A stretch of 64,000 bases of DNA from Limnohabitans kasalickyi (lineage in GTDB: Bacteria; Pseudomonadota; Gammaproteobacteria; Burkholderiales; Burkholderiaceae_C), in assembly GCA_965234325.1 (NCBI GenBank), contig OZ248407.1, positions 1,426,001-1,490,000 of the forward strand, in the 5' to 3' direction. Positions 51,230 through 58,989 of this stretch are shown piece after piece. The notes beneath the pieces are model-generated. The model saw only the letters and a list, made by a program, of their open reading frames with translations, was not told the DNA's origin and did not search any database. The translations under genes and the position numbers were made by a program. The first letter of the stretch is position 1. Every line of letters begins with the position of its first letter.

Positions 51230-53623
51230 TTATTTCAAAGGCGACACCGCGGTGGGCAACGCGATGGTGGACACCATGTTGGTGGTCAGGTTGGCTGGGC
51301 CGCCTTTGGGTGGCCAAATACCTTGGGCCACAGCATCTGCACGGGCTTTGCTGCGTGCATCGAGTGTTGGATATGCCCAGATGTTGGTAAAGCGCAGCGG
51401 GCCATCTAAAGCGACCATCGCCACCACACAAGGTGAAATTTTGTCGCGCACCGGAATGGCTTGCTCCCACAAATCAAGAGTGGGTTGCACGCCACCGGGT
51501 TTGATACCGTAGGTTCGAATTTCATACACGGGGCCGTTGATGCCGCTCTCGGCACTGGGTCGCACGGGCTTCATCCAAGGAAAGCCTTGGTAGCTGTGTT
51601 GCTCCAAACTTTGGAAAATGTCGCCACAACCAAAGGGGCTGGCGTTGTGTTGCGTGCGGTTGCGCTCGGCTTGCAAGGTGGCCAAGTCGTCAAAGCCGCG
51701 CAACACAACCATTTGGTTGAGTACACCAATGTCGGTAAACCAGCAGCCCAGCAATTCGCCTTGACCTTGCGCAGCGAAAGTTTGCACATTGGCAGCAGCT
51801 TGGGCAGCGGTGCCAAAAGGCAGCGTCATGGTGGCGAGTTCGTAATACATGGGAGAGGTCCTATTCAAAAATGGATGTTCAGAAGAAGCAAAGTCAGGAG
51901 ATAAACGGGCAGCATGATGCGCGGCCAAATAACCAAATGTCATGGCGGGGCCGAGAGTGATACCGCCGCTCGGATAGTTGCCGCCCATCACGCTGGAGAG
52001 GTCGTTGCCACCGGCGTACAAACCGTCGATTGGCTGGCCTTGCGCGTTGAGCACTTGGGCGTGTTCGTTGCAACGCAAGCCCGCAAACGTGCCCAAGCTG
52101 CCAGCCACAATGCGCACGGCGTAAAACGGGCCGTCTTGAATGGGCGCCATATTCGGGTTAAGGCCTGCGTGCATGGCGTCGCCTTGCACGCGGTTGTACG
52201 CGGTTTGGCCTTTGGCAAATTCACCGTCGTAGCCAATGTCGGCTTGGGTGTTGTAACGCGCCACGGTGTTTTGCAAGGCCACGGCTTCAATGCCACACGC
52301 ATCCGCCAATTCGGCCAAGGTGTTGCCACGTTTCAAGTAACCATTGGCCAACATGCCATGCATGGGCACAGGTGCAGGCTTGACCGCGCCTAAGCCCCAG
52401 CGGCAGATAAAGCGGTGGTCCACCACCAACCACGCTTGCACGGGCTCGCCTTCGGGTAATGCGTTGATCAAACCTTGCATGAAGTCGTGGTAGGAGTCGG
52501 CTTCGTTCACAAAGCGTTTACCAAAGCGTGTCACGGCAATCAGGCCGGGCTTGCCGCGTTCAATCAAATGTGGGAAGTGGGCGGTGGTTCCATCTTGACG
52601 TGGCACCAGCGACACGGGCGCCATGGCAGCCGCGTGCTTCAAATCGGTGGCGACCACAGCGCCCACCGACTCGCCCAAGCGCAAGCCATCGCCGGTGTTG
52701 CCACGCGACGCGGCTGAGAAATGTTGTTGGCCTGTCGGGTCGTGCGGCAAGAGTTGGCTCTTACGTTGTGGGTCATGCGGGAAACCGCCAGTGGCCAACA
52801 TCACGCCGCGTTTGGCGCGAATAGTTTGCTCTGCACCGTTGTGCATCACCACGGCGCCACGCACTTTTTGCACACCGTCAGCACCTGCTTCTGTGACCAA
52901 ACGCACCGCTGGGCTGTTCACGCGAATGTCCCCCCCCGCATCAAAAGTCGACTTTGCCAAACCTGCGACCAAGGCATTGCCGTTGACCAGCTGCATCCCT
53001 CGACCATGGATTGCCAAATCAAATACATGAAACGTGAGGCGCTTGGCCACATGAAAGAACGAGCCCCATGAACGCAGCGCATTGAAGAAGTGTCGAATGT
53101 CAGCCCCCGAGGCAATGCCCATGCCGAGGAAAGTCATCTCGTACAACGGCGTTTTGAGCTGCTTCACATGTTTGCCCAGCCAGCGGCCATTGAACGGCGC
53201 GGCACACACCGAACGGCCGCCCAGAGCAGCATCTTCGGTCTTGCCGTGGAAATCGGGAATCAAGTTGCCATCGATGAACTGCAAAGCCGTGTTCTCTTTA
53301 AAGAAGCGCAACATTCGCGGCCCGTGCGTGAGAAAAGCGCGCACACGCGTTTCGTCAAACTGTTCGCCCAACTCGCGGCGCAAATACGCCAGCGGCTTTT
53401 CAATCGGTTCGGTCATGCCCGCTTTGATCGCCAACGGGTTGCGTGGAATCCACATCCAACCACCCGACCATGCGGTGGTACCGCCGTATTGCGGATCCTT
53501 TTCAACGACGATAACTTTGAGCCCCAAGTGCGCAGCCGTGACGGCCGTAGACAGCGCACCTGCGCCCGAGCCCACGACAAGCAAATCGCAATCCCAGTGC
53601 GTAGAGGCGCTGTGGCGGCTCAT
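51230..53623 (-). CDS. FAD-dependent oxidoreductase (KSTD-like) fused to NIPSNAP domains
   Basis: The 797-residue protein has two parts. Residues 1 to about 580 form a flavoprotein of the 3-ketosteroid-1-dehydrogenase/fumarate-reductase type: FAD motif VVGSGAGALSTA near 16-27, GGTTAWSGGWMW, and the end GLYAGGNDLSSVMGG with YPSGGITLGPAMTFGY. From Met592 on, two NIPSNAP modules follow (YYELATMTLPFG and YEIRTYGIKPGGVQ). The joint is a short linker, and an AGGA sequence lies eight bases before the Met592 ATG (51850), so the second part could also be made alone. KSTD-type enzymes desaturate cyclic ketones. Starts four bases after IclR. Confidence 0.87.
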   Translation of the reverse strand: MSRHSASTHWDCDLLVVGSGAGALSTAVTAAHLGLKVIVVEKDPQYGGTTAWSGGWMWIPRNPLAIKAGMTEPIEKPLAYLRRELGEQFDETRVRAFLTHGPRMLRFFKENTALQFIDGNLIPDFHGKTEDAALGGRSVCAAPFNGRWLGKHVKQLKTPLYEMTFLGMGIASGADIRHFFNALRSWGSFFHVAKRLTFHVFDLAIHGRGMQLVNGNALVAGLAKSTFDAGGDIRVNSPAVRLVTEAGADGVQKVRGAVVMHNGAEQTIRAKRGVMLATGGFPHDPQRKSQLLPHDPTGQQHFSAASRGNTGDGLRLGESVGAVVATDLKHAAAMAPVSLVPRQDGTTAHFPHLIERGKPGLIAVTRFGKRFVNEADSYHDFMQGLINALPEGEPVQAWLVVDHRFICRWGLGAVKPAPVPMHGMLANGYLKRGNTLAELADACGIEAVALQNTVARYNTQADIGYDGEFAKGQTAYNRVQGDAMHAGLNPNMAPIQDGPFYAVRIVAGSLGTFAGLRCNEHAQVLNAQGQPIDGLYAGGNDLSSVMGGNYPSGGITLGPAMTFGYLAAHHAARLSPDFASSEHPFLNRTSPMYYELATMTLPFGTAAQAAANVQTFAAQGQGELLGCWFTDIGVLNQMVVLRGFDDLATLQAERNRTQHNASPFGCGDIFQSLEQHSYQGFPWMKPVRPSAESGINGPVYEIRTYGIKPGGVQPTLDLWEQAIPVRDKISPCVVAMVALDGPLRFTNIWAYPTLDARSKARADAVAQGIWPPKGGPANLTTNMVSTIALPTAVSPLK

Positions 53624-53627
53624 GGTC

Positions 53628-54443
53628 TCAAGCTGCGTAAATAGGTTGCAAACGCACTTGACTGGTGCCGCGCGTCAACATGGGCGACGCACCACTGGCT
53701 GCGGCCAGCTGCGCGGCGTACGACAGCAAGTCAGGCACAAGTGCCAACATGCGCTCGCGCGTCAAACGTGCAGAAGGTCCCGCCACGCTGATGGTGCCCA
53801 TGGGCAACTGCCCAGCCAAACCCACCGGCACGGCAATGGCGTTCAACCCTGCGGTGTAGGTTTCTTCGGTCAGGCTGTAGCCTTGTTTACGGGTGTCTTG
53901 CAACACCTTGAGGAAGGCTTTCAAACTTTTGGGCGCGTTGGGGCCGAACTCTTGTGGCGTCCCTAGGCCTTGTTGCGACACCAAGGCCAAAGCATCGTCA
54001 TCCTTCATGGTGGACAACCAAGCCAAGCCAGATGACGAACAACTCAACCGCGCAATACTGCCCATGTCCGGGTCATAGCGCAGACCTTGGCGAGCACCTT
54101 GTGCGCGTGCCACCCAAATCAAGCGGTCACCGTCCACTACTGACAAACGCACCAGCTCGCCCGTTTGCTCGGCCAAGCGGTCGAGCAAGGGCTGCGCCAC
54201 ATCAATGACGCCTGTTTTGCTAAGGTAGGTCAAGCCCAGCGACACAAGTTTGGTGGTCAACACATACTCGCCCATGTCGCGGGTTTGGCGGACATAGCCG
54301 AAACGAATGAGGTCCGCCAACAGGCGGTGCGCAGCACTCTTAGGCATGTTGAGCTTGTCGGCCAACACAGCCAGCTCAACGCCCTGCTCTTGGCTAGACA
54401 AGAGCTCCAAGATGCCCAAAGTTCTCTCAAGTACGCTGCTCAT
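53628..54443 (-). CDS. IclR-family regulator
   Basis: 271 residues. Winged HTH at 1-70 (SVLERTLGILELLSS, VLADKLNMPKSAAHRLLADLI, FGYVRQTRDMGEYVLTTKL), then the effector domain with LVRLSVVDGDRLIWVARAQG and the conserved AVPVGLAGQLPMGTISVAGPSARLT. Not of the PcaR subtype. The gene is divergent from the aroE-like gene at 54570, and the 126-base gap holds a palindromic site. It is the first gene of a three-gene operon with the flavoprotein and TIM-barrel genes, so it most likely controls both divergent units. Confidence 0.88.
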   Translation of the reverse strand: MSSVLERTLGILELLSSQEQGVELAVLADKLNMPKSAAHRLLADLIRFGYVRQTRDMGEYVLTTKLVSLGLTYLSKTGVIDVAQPLLDRLAEQTGELVRLSVVDGDRLIWVARAQGARQGLRYDPDMGSIARLSCSSSGLAWLSTMKDDDALALVSQQGLGTPQEFGPNAPKSLKAFLKVLQDTRKQGYSLTEETYTAGLNAIAVPVGLAGQLPMGTISVAGPSARLTRERMLALVPDLLSYAAQLAAASGASPMLTRGTSQVRLQPIYAA

Positions 54444-54498
54444 AGTGGTGTGTGGTTGGTAAATGTTGAATTGGACTTTATCACAAAAAATGAAATTT

Positions 54499-54513
54499 GT
54501 TCAAAAGTTGAAC
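54499..54513. promoter_or_regulatory. Palindromic operator in the IclR/aroE-like divergent region
   Basis: GTTCAA-AAG-TTGAAC is a perfect 6-bp inverted repeat. Its right arm TTGAAC (54508-54513) is also a good -35 for the aroE-like gene, with a weak -10 TAAACT 17 bases on (54531-54536). The layout suits a repressor competing with RNA polymerase. Confidence 0.6.
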
Positions 54514-54569
54514 GTCATTCCATTTTTGTATAAACTGCGACACATTCATCCACTCAAAGCTTCATCACC

Positions 54570-55382
54570 ATGCTTGAAAACTTCAGCGGCGCCACACGTG
54601 TGCACGTCATTGTTGGCGACCCCATTGCCCAAGTGAAATCACCTTTTGGCGTGACCCAAGCCTTTGCATCGCATGGCCGCGACGCCATCTGCGTCCCAGC
54701 CCACGTCACCCCTTCGGACTTGACCGATTGGTGGGCAGGCACCAAGCGTGCGCGCAACATCGACGGCCTCATCGTCACCGTGCCGCACAAATTTGCATGC
54801 ACCGCGTTTTGCGACACCTTGTCAGAGCGCGCCGCTTTTCTGGGCACCGTGAACACCGTGCGACGCGACGCGCAAGGCCATTGGCATGGCGACATGTTCG
54901 ATGGTTTGGGCTATGTGCGCGCCATGGAGAAAAACGGTTGCACGTTGAACAACAAACGCGCCTTGTTGGTCGGCGCAGGTGGCGCAGGCTCTGCCATTGC
55001 GCACAGTTTGGTGCTGGCGGGGGTGAGCGAGTTGGCCATTCACGACCCGGATGACCAACGCCGCCAATCCTTGATCGACCGCCTCAACAGTTTGAAACTG
55101 GGCAAGGTCACCCATCTTGAAAAGTTCACACTTGGCAGCCCCGACCCCACAGGGTTTGATGTGGCCGTCAACGCCACGCCCATCGGCATGAAAGAAGCCG
55201 ATCCCACGCCGATTGACATCACCAAAATTCATGACGACATGTTTGTCGGCTGCGTCATCACGGCCCCCGCCATCACCCCGTTGATTGCGGCGGCGCGCGC
55301 CAAAGGCTGCAAGACCGTGACAGGTGCCGATATGTTTGCGCAAGTGCGCGAACTGATGGTTAATTTCTTATTGGAGGCTTGA
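54570..55382 (+). CDS. Shikimate dehydrogenase-like enzyme, second copy
   Basis: 270 residues with the AroE fold. The N-terminal loop GDPIAQVKSPFGVT replaces the usual G-x-P-I-x-x-S-x-S-P by VKSP, losing one of the two Ser residues that hold the substrate carboxylate. Catalytic Lys74 (IVTVPHK) and Asp111 (GDMFDGLGY) are kept. The nucleotide motif is VGAGGAG, followed by Asp159 (AIHDPDD), favouring NAD. It shares the GDMFDG variant with the copy at 37515. Four bases separate its stop region from the flavoprotein gene start, so the two are co-transcribed. The substrate may be a shikimate analogue. Confidence 0.85.
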   Translation: MLENFSGATRVHVIVGDPIAQVKSPFGVTQAFASHGRDAICVPAHVTPSDLTDWWAGTKRARNIDGLIVTVPHKFACTAFCDTLSERAAFLGTVNTVRRDAQGHWHGDMFDGLGYVRAMEKNGCTLNNKRALLVGAGGAGSAIAHSLVLAGVSELAIHDPDDQRRQSLIDRLNSLKLGKVTHLEKFTLGSPDPTGFDVAVNATPIGMKEADPTPIDITKIHDDMFVGCVITAPAITPLIAAARAKGCKTVTGADMFAQVRELMVNFLLEA

Positions 55383-55385
55383 TTC

Positions 55386-57152
55386 ATGAACGACACCTTG
55401 CATCCCCTTCATCAGCGCATCAGCACCGACCTCTCTCAACTCAATGACCACGACACCGTGGACTTGGTGGTGATTGGTTCTGGCAGTGCAGGTTTCTCAG
55501 CCGCACTCAATGCGGCGATTGACGGCGCACGCGTGCTGTTGGTCGAACGCACGGGCCATGTGGGCGGCACCACCGCTTGGTCCGCCGCCACCACCTGGGT
55601 GCCTGGCACGCAACGCGGCTTGGAAGTCAACCCCGACGACACGCCCGAGCGCGTGGCCACCTTTCTGAACCTCGCCGTCGGCGAGCGATCTGATCCCAAG
55701 CTTCGACAAGCATTTATCGACAATGGCCCACCTGCCATTGCCAAACTCGAAGCCCACAGCGCGTTGCAATTTCAAGTGCGCATGTTGCACCCTGACTATT
55801 TGTCTGAATTGGAAGGCTCGGTGCTGCGAGGCCGTGCGATCGAGCCACAACCCTTTGATGGCAAATTACTCGGACCCAATCTGCCGCTGGTGCGCAACCC
55901 CATCCCCGAGTTCACCGTGCTCGGCGGCATGATGGTGGACCGCGATGACATTTTCCATTTGTTGCGCTTGACTCAAAATTGGAAGTCATTCAGCTACAGC
56001 GTCCGCATCATCGTGCGCCACTTTCTTGACCAACTATTGCACCCACGCAGCACGCGCTTGGTCATGGGCAACGCCATGATTGCGCGCATGCTGTACAGCT
56101 ACATCCAACGCGATGGTTTGTTGGTCACGAACACCGAAGCCATGCGACTGCTGCAAGAGGGCAACGTCATTCAAGGCGTGGTGTTGCAACAAACCTTGAC
56201 TGACGGAAGCCAGGTCAGACGCACGGTACGCTGCAAAGGTGGCGTGGTCATGGCCAGCGGCGGCTTCAACCGTCACGCCACACGCCGGACTGATTTGTTA
56301 CCCGGCGCCAAAGAAGCATGGTGTCCCGCAGCCCCCGGCCACACAGGCTGTGCACAAGACTTGGCCATTCAAGCGGGTGGCCAACTCGGCAATGAGGGTT
56401 TGAGCCATGCGTTTTGGGCGCCAGTATCCACACGCCAACGTACCGATGGCAGCACCGCCGTGTTCCCGCACTTTGTGATGGACCGCGGCAAACCCGGCAT
56501 GATCACCGTGGACAGCCAAGGCCAGCGCTATGTGAACGAATCGACCTCGTACCACTTGTTTGGCATAGCCATGCAAGCCCGCCATGCCACCATTCCCAGT
56601 GTGCCGTCTTGGCTTGTTTGCGATTCAGGCGCCTTAAAGCGTTATGGCATTGGTATGGTGCGCCCCGGCGGTAAGGGCATCAAGCCGTTCTTGGCTGATG
56701 GTTATTTGAAACAAGGCAACAGCTTGGCTGAGCTCGCACTACAGCTCAAGCTGCCAGCAGACAAATTCAACGCCACGGTTGAGCGCTTCAATGCATTTGC
56801 CGACCAAGGTGTAGATGAAGATTTCCAACGTGGCACCACCGACTATCAACGCGCCAATGGCGACGCCACATGGCACGGTCCCAACCCCTGTTTGGGCGCT
56901 TTGCGCGAAGGCCCTTTCTACGCGATTGCGCTCTACCCCGGCGACATTGGTGCGGCCACAGGCTTGCTCACCGATGGCGATGCACGTGTGCTCAACGCAC
57001 AAGGCGTGGCGATTGACGGCTTATACGCGGCGGGCAACGACATGCATTCCATCATGGGTGGCGTGTATCCCGCACCTGGCATCACGATTGGGCCAGCGAT
57101 CACGTTTGGCTACTTAGCGGCCAAGCATGCGTTGACCAGGTGTCACGCCTAA
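55386..57152 (+). CDS. FAD-dependent oxidoreductase (KSTD/fumarate-reductase type)
   Basis: 588-residue flavoprotein without a NIPSNAP tail. FAD motif VVIGSGSAGFSAALNAA near 27-43, GGTTAWSAATTWVP, and C-terminal GLYAAGNDMHSIMGG with YPAPGITIGPAITFGYLA. The same family as the N-terminal part of the protein at 51230-53623, but the two differ enough to have distinct partners or substrates. KSTD-type enzymes introduce C=C bonds next to a ring ketone. Coupled with the aroE-like gene, it may oxidise the ketone formed by that enzyme (inference). Its stop overlaps the convergent SDR gene by four bases. Confidence 0.87.
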   Translation: MNDTLHPLHQRISTDLSQLNDHDTVDLVVIGSGSAGFSAALNAAIDGARVLLVERTGHVGGTTAWSAATTWVPGTQRGLEVNPDDTPERVATFLNLAVGERSDPKLRQAFIDNGPPAIAKLEAHSALQFQVRMLHPDYLSELEGSVLRGRAIEPQPFDGKLLGPNLPLVRNPIPEFTVLGGMMVDRDDIFHLLRLTQNWKSFSYSVRIIVRHFLDQLLHPRSTRLVMGNAMIARMLYSYIQRDGLLVTNTEAMRLLQEGNVIQGVVLQQTLTDGSQVRRTVRCKGGVVMASGGFNRHATRRTDLLPGAKEAWCPAAPGHTGCAQDLAIQAGGQLGNEGLSHAFWAPVSTRQRTDGSTAVFPHFVMDRGKPGMITVDSQGQRYVNESTSYHLFGIAMQARHATIPSVPSWLVCDSGALKRYGIGMVRPGGKGIKPFLADGYLKQGNSLAELALQLKLPADKFNATVERFNAFADQGVDEDFQRGTTDYQRANGDATWHGPNPCLGALREGPFYAIALYPGDIGAATGLLTDGDARVLNAQGVAIDGLYAAGNDMHSIMGGVYPAPGITIGPAITFGYLAAKHALTRCHA

Positions 57153-57961
57153 CGCGACTGTTGCGAAGCGGCCGCCGCAGCACTGAAGTCACGGGGCCCC
57201 GTCAGCGCCAGACCACCATCCACAGGAATGATGGTGCCGGTGATGAATGCGCCCAAATCACTGGCCAGCACCATGGCCATGTTGGCAATGTCTTGGATGG
57301 CGCCCAAGCGCTTGAGAGGCACGCGTTGGGTCATGGCAGACAAGGTGTCGGCGGTGGGTGCCAAACGTTTGAGCCCTTCTGTCTCGGCAATCGGCCCAGG
57401 CACGATGGAGTTGATACGAATGCCTTGCGCGCCCCACTCCAACGCCAGCACTTGCGTCAGCATGTCAATACCGGCTTTGGCCGCGCACACATGCGCCTGG
57501 TATGGCGTGGGAATAAATGCTTGGCCTGCAGAAATTTGAATCACACAGGCACCCGGTTTTTGCAAGTAGGCATGCGCCAAGCGCACAACATGAAAGCTCC
57601 CCAACAAATCAATGTCGATCACCGTCTTGAAAGCGTTGGGCGACATATCCAGCACGCTGGCTAAGAAATTACCCGCAGCGCCAGAAATCAGCACATCAAT
57701 CGGTCCAAATTTTTCTGCGGCTTGTGCAAATGCAGACTCTAAGGCTGCGGGCTGTCGAACATCTGCGGAGGCGCCCCACGCTTGCGCACCGGCGGACGCG
57801 AGTTGCGCCACCGCTGCATCCACCTTCTCGGCCGAGCGGCTGATCAATGAAATGCGTGCACCGGCTTTCGCAAACGCCTGCGCAATGCCAAAGTTGATGC
57901 CGCTGGAGCCGCCGGCGACAAACACATGTTTGCCAGAAAAATCAAAGTTCAAAGTTGTCAT
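57149..57961 (-). CDS. SDR, 2,4-dienoyl-CoA reductase-like
   Basis: 270 residues with ATG 57961. Rossmann motif VAGGSSGINFGIAQAF, and SGAAGNFLASVLDMSPNAFKTVIDIDLLG, which is the pattern of DECR-type 2,4-dienoyl-CoA reductases. The usual YxxxK is replaced by QAHVCAAKAG with a catalytic Lys, as in that group; PGPIAETEGLKRLAP supports it. It probably reduces or oxidises an unsaturated acyl-CoA made after the CoA ligases of this operon. Last gene of a minus-strand operon; a GTG at 57970 is a possible earlier start overlapping the Bug gene. Confidence 0.82.
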   Translation of the reverse strand: MTTLNFDFSGKHVFVAGGSSGINFGIAQAFAKAGARISLISRSAEKVDAAVAQLASAGAQAWGASADVRQPAALESAFAQAAEKFGPIDVLISGAAGNFLASVLDMSPNAFKTVIDIDLLGSFHVVRLAHAYLQKPGACVIQISAGQAFIPTPYQAHVCAAKAGIDMLTQVLALEWGAQGIRINSIVPGPIAETEGLKRLAPTADTLSAMTQRVPLKRLGAIQDIANMAMVLASDLGAFITGTIIPVDGGLALTGPRDFSAAAAASQQSR

Positions 57962-57966
57962 AACGC

Positions 57967-58953
57967 TCACTCAGGTTTAAAGCCAATTTCTTTCAACATC
58001 TTGGCATCGCGTTCAAATTGCAAACGGGCATAGGCTGCGTACTCCTCACCAGACGTCCAATTCGCTTGAAAGTCAAACTGCTCCAATTGATTCAAATAAG
58101 CGGGGTCAGACGCTGCTTTTTTGAAGGCACTCGCCAACCGCGCCGCGATCTTGGGATCTAAATTTTTAGGGGTCACCAAACCCATGGGGGATTCAATGAC
58201 CAAGTCATAGCCCAACTCTTTGACCGTGGGTACGTTGGGGTAACGCTTGAGGCGTTCCGCCGTGAAGGTTGCCAGCAAGCGAACTTTGCCGCCTTGCACC
58301 TGAGCGCCAAAGCCTGGGTCGCCATACACATCCAAATGCCGGCCAATGAGCGTGGTGAAGGCTTCTGAGCCACCTTTGAATGGCACCATGTTGAAACTGG
58401 TGCCAGCCAATTTGGCGAGTCGTTCGGCATAAATTCGGTTGATACTGATCGCCCCCACGTTGCCCCAACTCAGCACACCCGGCTGTTTTTTGGCATCTAC
58501 CAAGAGCTCACCGACATTCTTCCAGGGTGCATCCATGGCGACCGAAACCCCTGTGCTCAACCCAAACAAACCAGCGATGTAAGTGAAATCGCGCAAAGGA
58601 TCGAAATTCACTTTTTGAATCAAGGGCGCACGGATGACTGAGTTATGCATGACCGCCAAGGTATAGCCATCCGCCTCGTTCATTGCGCCCACAGAGGCCG
58701 TCCCCATGATGCCGCCCGCGCCAGGTTTGTGCATCAACACCACGGGCTGCCCTAAATCACGCGAAGCGGCTTCAGCCAAAGATCGAAACACAGGATCGAC
58801 AGAGCCACCTGGGGGAAATGGCAGTACCAAAGAAATGGGTTTAGAAGGAAAAGGGTCGGCCGCCAACGCGCTGAGGCCACCACTACAAAGAGCTAGGCCG
58901 CACACAACCAGTAACGAATGACGCCGTACACGGTTTAGGAGAGTTGACTTCAT
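57967..58953 (-). CDS. Bug/TctC-family periplasmic solute-binding protein
   Basis: 328 residues. Signal peptide with hydrophobic LLVVCGLALCSGGLSALAA, then the family motifs LVLPFPPGGSVDPVFR, VLMHKPGAGGIMGTA and YPNVPTVKELGYDLV. It carries the ligand loop GLFGLSTGVSVAM. Placed between a CoA ligase and an SDR gene, it probably delivers the acid that the ligases activate. No membrane partner is encoded nearby. Confidence 0.9.
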   Translation of the reverse strand: MKSTLLNRVRRHSLLVVCGLALCSGGLSALAADPFPSKPISLVLPFPPGGSVDPVFRSLAEAASRDLGQPVVLMHKPGAGGIMGTASVGAMNEADGYTLAVMHNSVIRAPLIQKVNFDPLRDFTYIAGLFGLSTGVSVAMDAPWKNVGELLVDAKKQPGVLSWGNVGAISINRIYAERLAKLAGTSFNMVPFKGGSEAFTTLIGRHLDVYGDPGFGAQVQGGKVRLLATFTAERLKRYPNVPTVKELGYDLVIESPMGLVTPKNLDPKIAARLASAFKKAASDPAYLNQLEQFDFQANWTSGEEYAAYARLQFERDAKMLKEIGFKPE

Positions 58954-58989
58954 CGTTTTTTCCTTTTGAAATGAAAGACCAGTTGAGCT

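Noticed and set aside
34686..57152. Search for protocatechuate ring-cleavage genes or a PQQ-dependent quinate dehydrogenase
   Set aside because: No pca, lig/pmd or quinoprotein motifs occur in any frame I read. The pathway end must be encoded outside this window.
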